Of a stretch of DNA of 64,000 bases, positions 35,990 to 43,880 are shown one piece after another (positions within the stretch are counted from its first letter, which is position 1; every line of letters starts with the position of its first letter). A program made the position numbers and the translations under genes. The notes beneath the pieces are model-generated. The model did no database searches. It was not told where the DNA came from and saw only the letters and a program-made list of their open reading frames with translations. This DNA comes from Pyrinomonadaceae bacterium (GTDB taxonomy: Bacteria; Acidobacteriota; Blastocatellia; Pyrinomonadales; Pyrinomonadaceae), in the NCBI GenBank assembly GCA_026129865.1, contig JAHCHG010000011.1, positions 1 to 64,000 of the forward strand, read 5' to 3'.

Positions 35990-36622
35990 TCAACGCTGCC
36001 GCGGCGTACTTTTGTTTATTCCGAAAAAAATTTTCAGGTTTCCGTGATCGCTGTATAACGCGCTGATCATCGCTGCAGAATCGGCACCGTGCGTAAGGAC
36101 ATCGCTATAATTTCCGAGATCTATCCCGCCGATACCCACAAGCGGCAAACCGCCGGCGACTCTTTTTACTTCGGCTAGACCTTCTAAACCGACTGTTGTT
36201 TCGGCGTCTTTTTTTGTCAACGTCGAAAAGACCGGTCCGATCGCGATGTAATCGACAGGCAAGTTTAATGCTGCCAGAGCCTGTTCTGACGAATGAGTTG
36301 AAAAGCCGATGATCGCGCGTTCGCCAAGTAATTTCCGCGCAGCTTCGGGAGGCAGATCGTCCTGCCCGAGATGAACGCCGTCCGCTCCGGCGATCTTTGC
36401 GATATCGACGCGGTCATTGATGATAATTTTCACGTTTTTCCGGTGAGCGTAATCTACTGCTTCGATCGCGTCAGCGAGGAATTGCTTCGGCGAGAGATCT
36501 TTCTCGCGAAGCTGGATGAACGCCGCTCCGTTGTCGATAAGTAGTTTCACCTGATCGAGATGCGAACGTCCCGCGATTCGAACGTCCGTTATCGGATAAA
36601 TTTTCGGAAGTTCCACGCGCAT
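35990..36622 (-). CDS. thiE: thiamine-phosphate synthase
   Basis: 210 residues. IQLREKDLS, INDRVDIAKIAGADGVHLGQ, IGFSTHSSEQA, YIAIGPVFSTLTKKD and VGIGGI are the pyrophosphate and HMP-binding motifs in order around the TIM barrel. It joins HMP-PP and thiazole phosphate. It follows rimI by 8 bases, the end of a five-gene run (PilZ, dehydrogenase, queA, rimI, thiE). No TPP riboswitch is visible here. Confidence 0.95.
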   Translation of the reverse strand: MRVELPKIYPITDVRIAGRSHLDQVKLLIDNGAAFIQLREKDLSPKQFLADAIEAVDYAHRKNVKIIINDRVDIAKIAGADGVHLGQDDLPPEAARKLLGERAIIGFSTHSSEQALAALNLPVDYIAIGPVFSTLTKKDAETTVGLEGLAEVKRVAGGLPLVGIGGIDLGNYSDVLTHGADSAAMISALYSDHGNLKIFFGINKSTPRQR

Positions 36623-36630
36623 TTATCACA

Positions 36631-37164
36631 TTAATAATCGATCGATTTGACCATCAGCAAGCCGTCTTCGCCGTTGTTGTAATATTCGCGCAGTCTCTGA
36701 ACGACCGAAAATCCCAGCGAACGATACATTTCCTGCGCCGCAGCGTTGGTGTTTCTAACCTCAAGCGTGATCATCGAAATCCCTCTGGTTTTCAACGCTT
36801 TTTCCACATGCTCCATCAGTTTAATGCCGAGCCCGCGGCGCCTGTGTTCGGGCGCAACGCCGATCGTCGTAACATGTCCGGCACCGTTACTGTTGATCAT
36901 TAAGAAAATAAATCCGACCATATTCCCTTCGGCGGAAATCAAACGATAGCTGAGCGTATTCGGTTCCGAAAGCAGATAGGAAAACGTGTACTTTGTATAA
37001 TTTTCTCCCGCCTTAAAACAGCGGACATTTAGGAGCATGACCTCATTCAAATGTTTTGCGGTCAACGGATGGATCGAATAGGTCGTCGGCGGTGCGGGAA
37101 CGACCGCCTCTTCTTCGAAGATTTGAGGCTCGAAAAACTTTCGAATTTTCTGCAGAACAGCCAT
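36631..37164 (-). CDS. rimI: ribosomal-protein alanine acetyltransferase-like GNAT
   Basis: 177 residues, GNAT fold with the acetyl-CoA loop GVAPEHRRRGLGIKLMEHVE and the RimI-like ITLEVRNTNAAAQEMYRSLG and GFSVVQRLREYY end. RimI acetylates the N-terminus of protein S18. About 25 extra residues at the N-terminus (KFFEPQIFEEEAVVPAPP) are unusual. It sits between queA and thiE in an operon. Confidence 0.85.
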   Translation of the reverse strand: MAVLQKIRKFFEPQIFEEEAVVPAPPTTYSIHPLTAKHLNEVMLLNVRCFKAGENYTKYTFSYLLSEPNTLSYRLISAEGNMVGFIFLMINSNGAGHVTTIGVAPEHRRRGLGIKLMEHVEKALKTRGISMITLEVRNTNAAAQEMYRSLGFSVVQRLREYYNNGEDGLLMVKSIDY

Positions 37165-37181
37165 AAACGAAGTAAAAAACT

Positions 37182-38210
37182 CTAAAAAATAAACATACAG
37201 TCGCCGTAACTGTAAAACCGGTAACGATTTTCGACCGCGTGCCTGTAGGCGTTCATTATAGTTTGATGACCGCCGAACGTCGACACAAGCACGAGCAATG
37301 AAGATTTAGGTAGATGAAAATTCGTGATCAACCCGCCGATGATCTTAAACCTGTAACCGGGCGTGACCGTCAGTTTTGCCTCGCGCTTTCCGGCGGCGAT
37401 GCGACCTTTTTCGACCGAAGATTCGAGCGCGCGCGTCGTCGTTGTACCGACGGCAACGATGCGGCGCTTTTCTACGATTGCACGATTTAACCGATCGGCT
37501 GTCTCATCCGTGATCTCGATCCGCTCCGGCATTACGCGATGTTCGGAAAGATCATCAACGCGAACCGGTTCGAACGTTCCGTAACCGACGTGAAGCGTTA
37601 ATTCGGCTATCTCGGCACCCGCGTTCCGGACATTATTTAAAATTTCCGGCGTAAAATGAAGTCCGGCGGTCGGTGCCGCGATAGCCCCGCGCGACTTTGC
37701 GAAAACGGTTTGATAACGTTCGCGGTCTTTGTCCAGATCGCCTTGATCCCGTTTGATATACGGCGGAAGCGGCGTTTGACCGATATCATCGAGGATCGCG
37801 TCAAATTCTCCGACGGCATCGAATTTTACAAGCACCTTTCCTTCGTCGTTCTTTTCAATTACTTCGGCTGACAATTTTTCGCTGAAAACGATCTTTTTCC
37901 CGGGTTTTAACCGCCGCGCCGGTCGGGCAAGCGTCTCCCAAATTTTCTCGCCGGTTTCTTTGACCAGAAAAACTTCGATATTTGCGCCGGTTTCGCTTTT
38001 GCCGAAAAGCCTGGCGGGAAAGACTTTTGTGTTATTTAATACAACGAGGTCGCCTTTTCGAATAAATTTCGGAAGATCATAAAATCGCGCATCGGTCCGA
38101 CCGCCGTTCGAACGATCAACGGTTAGCATTCGCGAAGCCGATCGTTCGCGCAGTGGATCCTGCGCAATAAGTTCTTCCGGCAGGTCATAATCGAAATCCG
38201 AAATGTTCAT
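37182..38210 (-). CDS. queA: tRNA preQ1(34) S-adenosylmethionine ribosyltransferase-isomerase
   Basis: 342 residues. MNISDFDYDLPEELIAQDPL at the start, SRGAIAAPTAGLHFT, HVGYGTFEPV and the end YGDCMFIF mark QueA. It converts preQ1 in tRNA to epoxyqueuosine with SAM as ribosyl donor. Seventeen bases separate it from rimI. Confidence 0.97.
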   Translation of the reverse strand: MNISDFDYDLPEELIAQDPLRERSASRMLTVDRSNGGRTDARFYDLPKFIRKGDLVVLNNTKVFPARLFGKSETGANIEVFLVKETGEKIWETLARPARRLKPGKKIVFSEKLSAEVIEKNDEGKVLVKFDAVGEFDAILDDIGQTPLPPYIKRDQGDLDKDRERYQTVFAKSRGAIAAPTAGLHFTPEILNNVRNAGAEIAELTLHVGYGTFEPVRVDDLSEHRVMPERIEITDETADRLNRAIVEKRRIVAVGTTTTRALESSVEKGRIAAGKREAKLTVTPGYRFKIIGGLITNFHLPKSSLLVLVSTFGGHQTIMNAYRHAVENRYRFYSYGDCMFIF

Positions 38211-38282
38211 AAAGAAAAATTGGACCTACGAATTTTGTTCATAATTCCAACGTTCAATCTAACATTTTTGCGGAGACCGCCG

Positions 38283-39443
38283 TCAAACGGCAGCGGTTGC
38301 CCGTTCGCTTTCCCGAATTAAAATGCTGCGGCGCGCAAGTTCCGCGACGAATTTTTCCGGGTCGATCGCCTTTTCCTGCGGCGTTGCGCCGCGCATCATT
38401 ACATCGCCTGCAGCCATCATCTGCGCAATAATTGACGCCGGAAACGAGGTCGTCCGCATCATTGCGCTCAAATTGGTTTTCTCGTCGAACGAATCGACGA
38501 TGTCGTAGCAAAGCGTCGACTCGGTTCCATTCTTCCTGCCCGTAAACTCAAGCCGGACAAGAACATGATCGGGTTCGTCCGCGGGCAGATTTCGCTGGAG
38601 CAATTCACCGAAAACCTTTCGCGGAACGACCTTTACAAAATCGGCAACGATCTCTTCGCTCGAACAAAGACCGAGATCGATCATCGTCTTAAATTTTTCG
38701 CAATGCCCGGCGTAGCGAATGGTTTTGTAATCGAGTTCCTTGATCTTTCCCAGAAATGTATCCGGCAGCGTCGATGTTCCGCCCGATGTCTGAAACGCTT
38801 CGAGAGCCGGAAATCCTTCGAACGAAAGCGATTCGAGTTCGGTCATCGATTCAACTTCGGTGATCTCGCCGTTGCGAATGACACGCGCGCTTTCGACATA
38901 TTCATTTATCAAACCTTCGACGCTGAAAACGAGTTGATAATCGAGCGGCGGTTTCGGACGCTGCGGCAGACCGCCGACGCGAATATGAATTTGGTCGACC
39001 GAATCGAATCTCTGCGCACCATGCATCGCCAAAACCGAAACCATTCCGGGCGCAAGTCCGCAGTCAGGAATAATATTTATTCCCGCCTCTTTCGCTTTTT
39101 CGTCGAGCGCAAGCTGCTCGTCAACGACATAATTATTGCCGCCGAGATCGCAGAAATTAGTTTGTGTTTCGACCGCGGCTTTTGAAAGTTCGAGATTGTA
39201 CCAGTAATTTACACAGGAAATCGCGGAATCGTGTCCGCGCATCAAATCGACGACGGATGCATGATCCGATGCATCGATCCGAACCGCTTTTACCTTGTCG
39301 GAACCAACCGCACGAACCGTTTCTTGCGAATTTTTCAGATGAAAATCTCCAACCGTGACGGATCTCACTTCGGGAGAATTATGCGCCAGATCGTAAACGG
39401 CACCGAGCCCCATTCGGCCGGCACCCAAAACAAGAACATTCAT
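38283..39443 (-). CDS. saccharopine dehydrogenase-family oxidoreductase
   Basis: 386 residues. VLVLGAGRMGLGAVYDLAHN is the NAD(P) Rossmann motif; SCVNYWYNLELSKAAVE, FCDLGGNNYVV and PDCGLAPGMVSVLA match the saccharopine/lysine dehydrogenase-like family. Likely role in lysine metabolism or a related oxidoreduction; the substrate is not proven. It lies 26 bases after the PilZ gene and before queA. Confidence 0.9.
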   Translation of the reverse strand: MNVLVLGAGRMGLGAVYDLAHNSPEVRSVTVGDFHLKNSQETVRAVGSDKVKAVRIDASDHASVVDLMRGHDSAISCVNYWYNLELSKAAVETQTNFCDLGGNNYVVDEQLALDEKAKEAGINIIPDCGLAPGMVSVLAMHGAQRFDSVDQIHIRVGGLPQRPKPPLDYQLVFSVEGLINEYVESARVIRNGEITEVESMTELESLSFEGFPALEAFQTSGGTSTLPDTFLGKIKELDYKTIRYAGHCEKFKTMIDLGLCSSEEIVADFVKVVPRKVFGELLQRNLPADEPDHVLVRLEFTGRKNGTESTLCYDIVDSFDEKTNLSAMMRTTSFPASIIAQMMAAGDVMMRGATPQEKAIDPEKFVAELARRSILIRESERATAAV

Positions 39444-39469
39444 ATTTCAATAATTTGGGAGAGCAGCGA

Positions 39470-39838
39470 TCAATTCCAATCTTCCCATTCTTCGGGTTGT
39501 TCGTTTGCGATCACCTCGCCGGCATATTCCCAGACCTTCTTTTTCCAGATCCTGATCGAATCGACCAGCTGCAGCGCGGCTTGCGGATGCGAAGGATTTC
39601 GTTCAACCCGAATTACCTGAGCGGTAACGCTTACTTCATCTTCAGCATTTTCGGTAACGGTAAGACTGACCTTTCCGCCAACCGGCGGAAGCATCCGCGG
39701 CAAAAAAACAAGTGTTCCATGCGGTCCGACATTTTCGGTCAAACCTTCCTGAACAACCTCATTGCCGTTTTCGTCCTTCCATTTCACGCGGATCGGAAAC
39801 GAGATAACATGCCGTGAACCGAGTCGTTTTTCCTGCAT
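39470..39838 (-). CDS. PilZ-domain protein
   Basis: 122 residues. An N-terminal EKRLGSRHVISFPIRVKW resembles the RxxxR half of the c-di-GMP site; TENVGPHGTLVFLP takes the place of the usual (D/N)xSxxG, with VGPHG instead, so c-di-GMP binding is uncertain. It may regulate pili or the envelope; it opens the run leading to thiE. Confidence 0.75.
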   Translation of the reverse strand: MQEKRLGSRHVISFPIRVKWKDENGNEVVQEGLTENVGPHGTLVFLPRMLPPVGGKVSLTVTENAEDEVSVTAQVIRVERNPSHPQAALQLVDSIRIWKKKVWEYAGEVIANEQPEEWEDWN

Positions 39839-40156
39839 AGTTCTACTCCTGACTTTGTTTTTTGCCGTTTGAAATATACGAAATTCGTGCAGTTAAGTCT
39901 AATTCAACCAAAAGTTTGTCCGGGGAAGGTTGCCGCTTTTGCTCAGTCCGAGACCGCCGGTGTGTTTCTTATCGCTTTACACATCATTTTTCGGATGGTA
40001 GTATCGGAAACGTTTTTTAAAAGAACATTTTTCGGCAAACGCCGATGAATGTTCAGGTTAGTCATAAAAACCTTTATAAAAAACTAATTTGATCGATCTA
40101 TTTATTTACGATTATACAAATATGACTAACTGAAAGAACGCAATTAAGGAGCATAT
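39839..40156. other. intergenic region with a long stem-loop
   Basis: About 320 bases between the divergent PilZ and 3D-domain genes. GAACATT (40023-40029) pairs with AATGTTC (40048-40054), enclosing CGGC/GCCG, a strong hairpin. It lies about 100 bases before the 3D-domain ATG and could be a regulatory leader. I cannot match it to a known riboswitch. AAGGAG at about 40147 is the ribosome site of the next gene. Confidence 0.5.
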
Positions 40157-40708
40157 TTGACAATGAAAAACATAGCTAGAGGAAGCTTGCTTTTCGGAGT
40201 ATTCGCTTTGATCATGACTTCGTTCATTTTTCAAACGACCGCAAAAGCAGCTCTCGTTATAGCGAGTGATTCGCAAAACACACAATTAAATATTCAGGAC
40301 ATTATTGAAAACGAGATTTTATTTATTGACAATTATTACACACCCGGGATCGACAAGGTATCGCTAGACGTTACGGTTAATCTCGAAAACGACAAACCGG
40401 ATGATACGGACTCTTCCAGTTCGGAAGGAAAAGCCTTTAAAGCAACCGCGTATTGTTTGAGAGGGAAAACCGCAAGCGGTTCCGGCGTCAGACGCGGGAT
40501 CGTTGCAGCAGACCCGAGAGTTTTACCGCTCGGTACCAAGATCGAGATCGAAGCCGGTTCCTATTCCGGAACATACACCGTCGCAGACACGGGCGGCGCG
40601 GTTAAAGGCAAGATCTTGGACATTTGGGTTCCAAGCTGTTCCGAAGCCAGAAAATTCGGACGCAAAAAGATAAAAGTAAGCGTTGTAAGTAAAAAGAAAC
40701 GCAAGTAA
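40157..40708 (+). CDS. 3D-domain exported protein
   Basis: 183 residues. N-terminal membrane or signal helix (about 10-33). The C-terminal 3D domain (about 90-175) has FKATAYCLRGKTASGSG, AADPRVLPLGTKIEIE and VADTGGAVKGKILDIW with the three conserved Asp residues, as in MltA, YuiC and RlpA-like murein-acting proteins. Likely a peptidoglycan-modifying or binding protein in the periplasm. It ends before a strong terminator. Confidence 0.9.
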   Translation: MTMKNIARGSLLFGVFALIMTSFIFQTTAKAALVIASDSQNTQLNIQDIIENEILFIDNYYTPGIDKVSLDVTVNLENDKPDDTDSSSSEGKAFKATAYCLRGKTASGSGVRRGIVAADPRVLPLGTKIEIEAGSYSGTYTVADTGGAVKGKILDIWVPSCSEARKFGRKKIKVSVVSKKKRK

Positions 40709-40730
40709 ACGCTTTTAATCAAAACAAAAG

Positions 40731-40764
40731 CAGCCGCAGACCTAAAACCTGCGGCTGTTTTTTT
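40731..40764. terminator. bidirectional terminator
   Basis: CAGCCGCAG (40731-40739) pairs with CTGCGGCTG (40749-40757), followed by seven T on the plus strand. It serves the 3D-domain gene and, with a T-rich far side, the convergent VIT/VWA gene. Confidence 0.92.
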
Positions 40765-43385
40765 CAGTTTTGAGTAGTTATCTTGGTTCCTTGAGGGAGC
40801 GAAATTCTGAATTCTTTCGAATTTACTTCTCCGTTTTTTACAAGATCTGTAAACAGCATGTTGTGATAATTTCCGTTCTTTAGAGTTATTCGCACTTGAA
40901 TTACAGTTCCCGTCTGATCGACCCAAAATTCGAACTTGTCGTCATTTGTCTTAGATTTGGATGTCAACTCTAAAAGCCAGACCGGCGTCTCGCCGATCTT
41001 GCCGTTTCCGATGTATTTCACATCGTAATTCCCAGCCAGCGATGCACTGTCTTCCCGCCAAAACCACTGCGGCAGCTTGTCGTTGTCGGGCAATGAAATG
41101 CGGACAGCCGTTTTTGTGGCTTCACGATATTCGATCATTTCCCGGTTAGCGTACGAGTTGATGACGGTTGCGGGATCCGTCCAATCGAATCGAACGAGCG
41201 GTCGCCGGGAATTATCAAGCGCGTAGATAATCTTCCCTTTTTTTACATATGAAGTCTTCGAATCGGCAACAAATATCGTGGATGTTACGTTGGCTCTTAC
41301 CGTTCGAAGCTGCTTATTTTGTGATTCGACACGGGCAAGTACCGCTTTAAGTACCGGCTGGTCATCTTCAAGAATTACGATCGCCGACCGCGCTTCCGTT
41401 GTCGATCCGTCCTTCGTTACCGAAACGTCTTTGCCGCCGGCGGGTGTTTTCAGTTCTAAATTCACGACATTTGCGGGTCGATTTGCCGCCATCCCATCGA
41501 TCCTTCCGGTACTCCTGTTTCCCGCCGAAATCTGAGAAACAAATCCGTGAGAACTCTGAACCGATCCGCTGCGCGAATCAGCAATTTCTACGCCCTCGGA
41601 AATTACTGTGTCGCCTTCGACTGCGACAAAAGAAGTAAATTGCGTCAGCAGGTTAAATTCTAAACCGACATTTGTTATCTGCTGCTCAAGCGCGATCTTC
41701 TCGCTCGCCGACGCCCGAAGATAGCTCATCTGCAGTTCGTCGACCTTTCGCCGCGCCCAGATCGAAGCAAGCGAAGAATTTTCCGTCGAAGCAGGAACGA
41801 TCTCAACCGTTCTTTCAAACTTTTGCCCGCTGATATTCCCTCTGATCTTCGCCTGTCCCTGAAGTATTCCGGCATAGCGCCCCGAAATTACGACGGGTTT
41901 CGCGCCGAACAGATCCGGCAGTCGTTTCGGATAAACTTCGGAAACCGGAAGATCGTTCCAATCGATCTCGATATCGGTCAAAAGCGGGCTGCGAACTCTT
42001 TCATAAAATCTCCGCGCGGCTTTTGCACCGTCGTCGTTAAGCGAAACGTATTCGACATCGCCGCGACCTTCCGATGCGATCTTGTCGAGCAAAAATCGAT
42101 TCACATTGTTGCCGATCCCGAAACTGAATACGCGGGCTTCTTTGTGATTTTGGACTTCCGCAATGATCTCGGCTTCATTTGCGACAAGCCCGTCGGTCAT
42201 AAAACAAACGATCCTGATCGAACGTTTCGAGCCGCTCGGCGCAAACGCGGCTTTTATCGCCTTCATCATTTCTGTGCCGCCGGCGCTTTTTGAAGTTAAA
42301 AGAAAGTTGTTCGCCAAAAGCATATTCGCCGGGGTCGCCGGAACAGGCTTTTCGAAAAGCACAGATGTTTGACCGGCAAACGTGATGATATTGAACGTAT
42401 CGTTGGGATTAAGACCGTCAAGCGAAAGCTTCATCGCTTCTTTAGCTTTCTCGATCGGAAAGCCGGACATCGAACCGCTTGTGTCGAGCACAAAAACGAT
42501 CTCTTTCGGCGTTAGATCTTCTGCCGATAGATCCTGCGGAGGAGCAATTATAAGGTTGAAAAAACCGCCGCGATCGTCTTGATGAAGGAGCACCGCGTCC
42601 GAGATCGATTTGCCGGTAACATCGTATCTCAGGATAAAATCTTTGTTTGGAATCGTGCTGACGTCCTTTAATTTTATACGCGCCGTCGAAGGGTTGATAT
42701 TAATGGTTTCGATCTCATGAAGCGGCGAACGGATCGATTCGATCGGAGTTCCCGCGTCGAGTTCGACTTCGATCGAGACATCGTTTCCTCTTCTCATTTC
42801 AGGAATTTTCGTCGTCGGTCCGGTTCCGGGAAATTGAGTGGTTCCAGGCGCGGGGTCGTAGCGCGGCGCAACGGTCAACGGAAAAACAAACTCGTATTCG
42901 CCGTCTTCAAATTTCAGCGTCTCGACATAGCTGATCTCCACGAAAACCGTTTCACCCGGTGCTATGTTCGCAACGGACTGCATAAAAACATTCGGTCGCA
43001 TTTGATCGAGCAGCGCTGCGGTCTTTCCCTGTATCTTTGCGGTTTCGTAAACCTCGCGCGCTTTCCCGCGTTTTAGAATGCGACCGTTGATCGTTCGTTC
43101 GCCGATCTTCATCGTCATCGAATCGACCGCGCCGTTTTGAGAAAGCGGAAAAGTGTAAACGGCTTCCGTCGGTTCGGAGAAGTTGTTAAGAAACTCCTGC
43201 CGGACATTTACACGAGCCGAAAATCCGCTGATCTTGACCTTTACGTCGGTATGCTTAAGTGTAAAGTTTCCCAATGCGCCGCCGCTTGCCGAAAATGCCT
43301 CGATCGTTCCCGGCGGAGAGGTTTGTGAGAAAACCGACAATGAACAAACTAAGACTATTGCTGCAATAAAAGAGAGCTTTTGCAT
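40764..43385 (-). CDS. secreted VIT-VWA protein with a LolA-like C-terminal domain
   Basis: 873 residues. Signal peptide to about 21 (LSVFSQ). VIT domain at about 35-165 (ARVNVRQEFLNNFSEPTEAV, YTFPLSQNGAVDSMTM). VWA domain from about 292 with the MIDAS start FVLDTSGSMSGFP (near 299) and MTDGLVANEAEI. After a spacer, residues 700-873 read like an outer-membrane lipoprotein-sorting domain: STIFVADSKTSYVKKGKIIY, then GETPVWLLELTSKS, FWVDQTGTVIQVRI and the end TDLVKNGEVNSKEFRISLPQ. VIT-VWA proteins are adhesin or inter-alpha-trypsin-inhibitor-like; adding a LolA-like domain is not an arrangement I know. Confidence 0.88.
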   Translation of the reverse strand: MQKLSFIAAIVLVCSLSVFSQTSPPGTIEAFSASGGALGNFTLKHTDVKVKISGFSARVNVRQEFLNNFSEPTEAVYTFPLSQNGAVDSMTMKIGERTINGRILKRGKAREVYETAKIQGKTAALLDQMRPNVFMQSVANIAPGETVFVEISYVETLKFEDGEYEFVFPLTVAPRYDPAPGTTQFPGTGPTTKIPEMRRGNDVSIEVELDAGTPIESIRSPLHEIETININPSTARIKLKDVSTIPNKDFILRYDVTGKSISDAVLLHQDDRGGFFNLIIAPPQDLSAEDLTPKEIVFVLDTSGSMSGFPIEKAKEAMKLSLDGLNPNDTFNIITFAGQTSVLFEKPVPATPANMLLANNFLLTSKSAGGTEMMKAIKAAFAPSGSKRSIRIVCFMTDGLVANEAEIIAEVQNHKEARVFSFGIGNNVNRFLLDKIASEGRGDVEYVSLNDDGAKAARRFYERVRSPLLTDIEIDWNDLPVSEVYPKRLPDLFGAKPVVISGRYAGILQGQAKIRGNISGQKFERTVEIVPASTENSSLASIWARRKVDELQMSYLRASASEKIALEQQITNVGLEFNLLTQFTSFVAVEGDTVISEGVEIADSRSGSVQSSHGFVSQISAGNRSTGRIDGMAANRPANVVNLELKTPAGGKDVSVTKDGSTTEARSAIVILEDDQPVLKAVLARVESQNKQLRTVRANVTSTIFVADSKTSYVKKGKIIYALDNSRRPLVRFDWTDPATVINSYANREMIEYREATKTAVRISLPDNDKLPQWFWREDSASLAGNYDVKYIGNGKIGETPVWLLELTSKSKTNDDKFEFWVDQTGTVIQVRITLKNGNYHNMLFTDLVKNGEVNSKEFRISLPQGTKITTQN

Positions 43386-43662
43386 AATTAAACTCCTGAG
43401 ATCCTGTTTTTATGCCTGTATCGAATATGTTGGTCTATAACTATAAATCAATAAACCAAAGTTTTGCGAGGATTTTTAGCGTCATGACTAAATTTCTTAA
43501 AGTTTCTAAACAGATTGTCGCGGTGAAAAATAGTGACATTTTCCATCCGGGAGAACCTGTACTGCGTGGTTTTTGAAAGTTTCAATTTCGGCTTGAACAA
43601 ACGGCGTGATTATTGTAATAATTGAAAACTTCGATTGCGCTAATGCATCGAGGTTTTCTTAC

Positions 43663-43740
43663 GGCGGCTATAGTTCAGTTGGTTAGAACGCCTGATTGTG
43701 GTTCAGGAGGTCGTGGGTTCGAGCCCCACTAGCCGCCCCA
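43663..43740 (+). tRNA. tRNA-His (anticodon GTG)
   Basis: The acceptor starts with the extra G typical of tRNA-His at 43663. The anticodon arm CTGATTGTGGTTCAG gives GTG; the T arm GTGGGTTCGAGCCCCAC is canonical; CCA is encoded and ends at 43740. Confidence 0.97.
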
Positions 43741-43880
43741 TTTATTTTTCCCGTCCGATTTTTCGCCTCAAAATTTCTATACAGCGATATCCATTTCTAA
43801 TATAATTCGCCGAAACGTATTTTTTCGCCGTTTTACGGCACTGTTAAACGGTTCTTCCAGATTTTTCGAGGTTCTAAATA

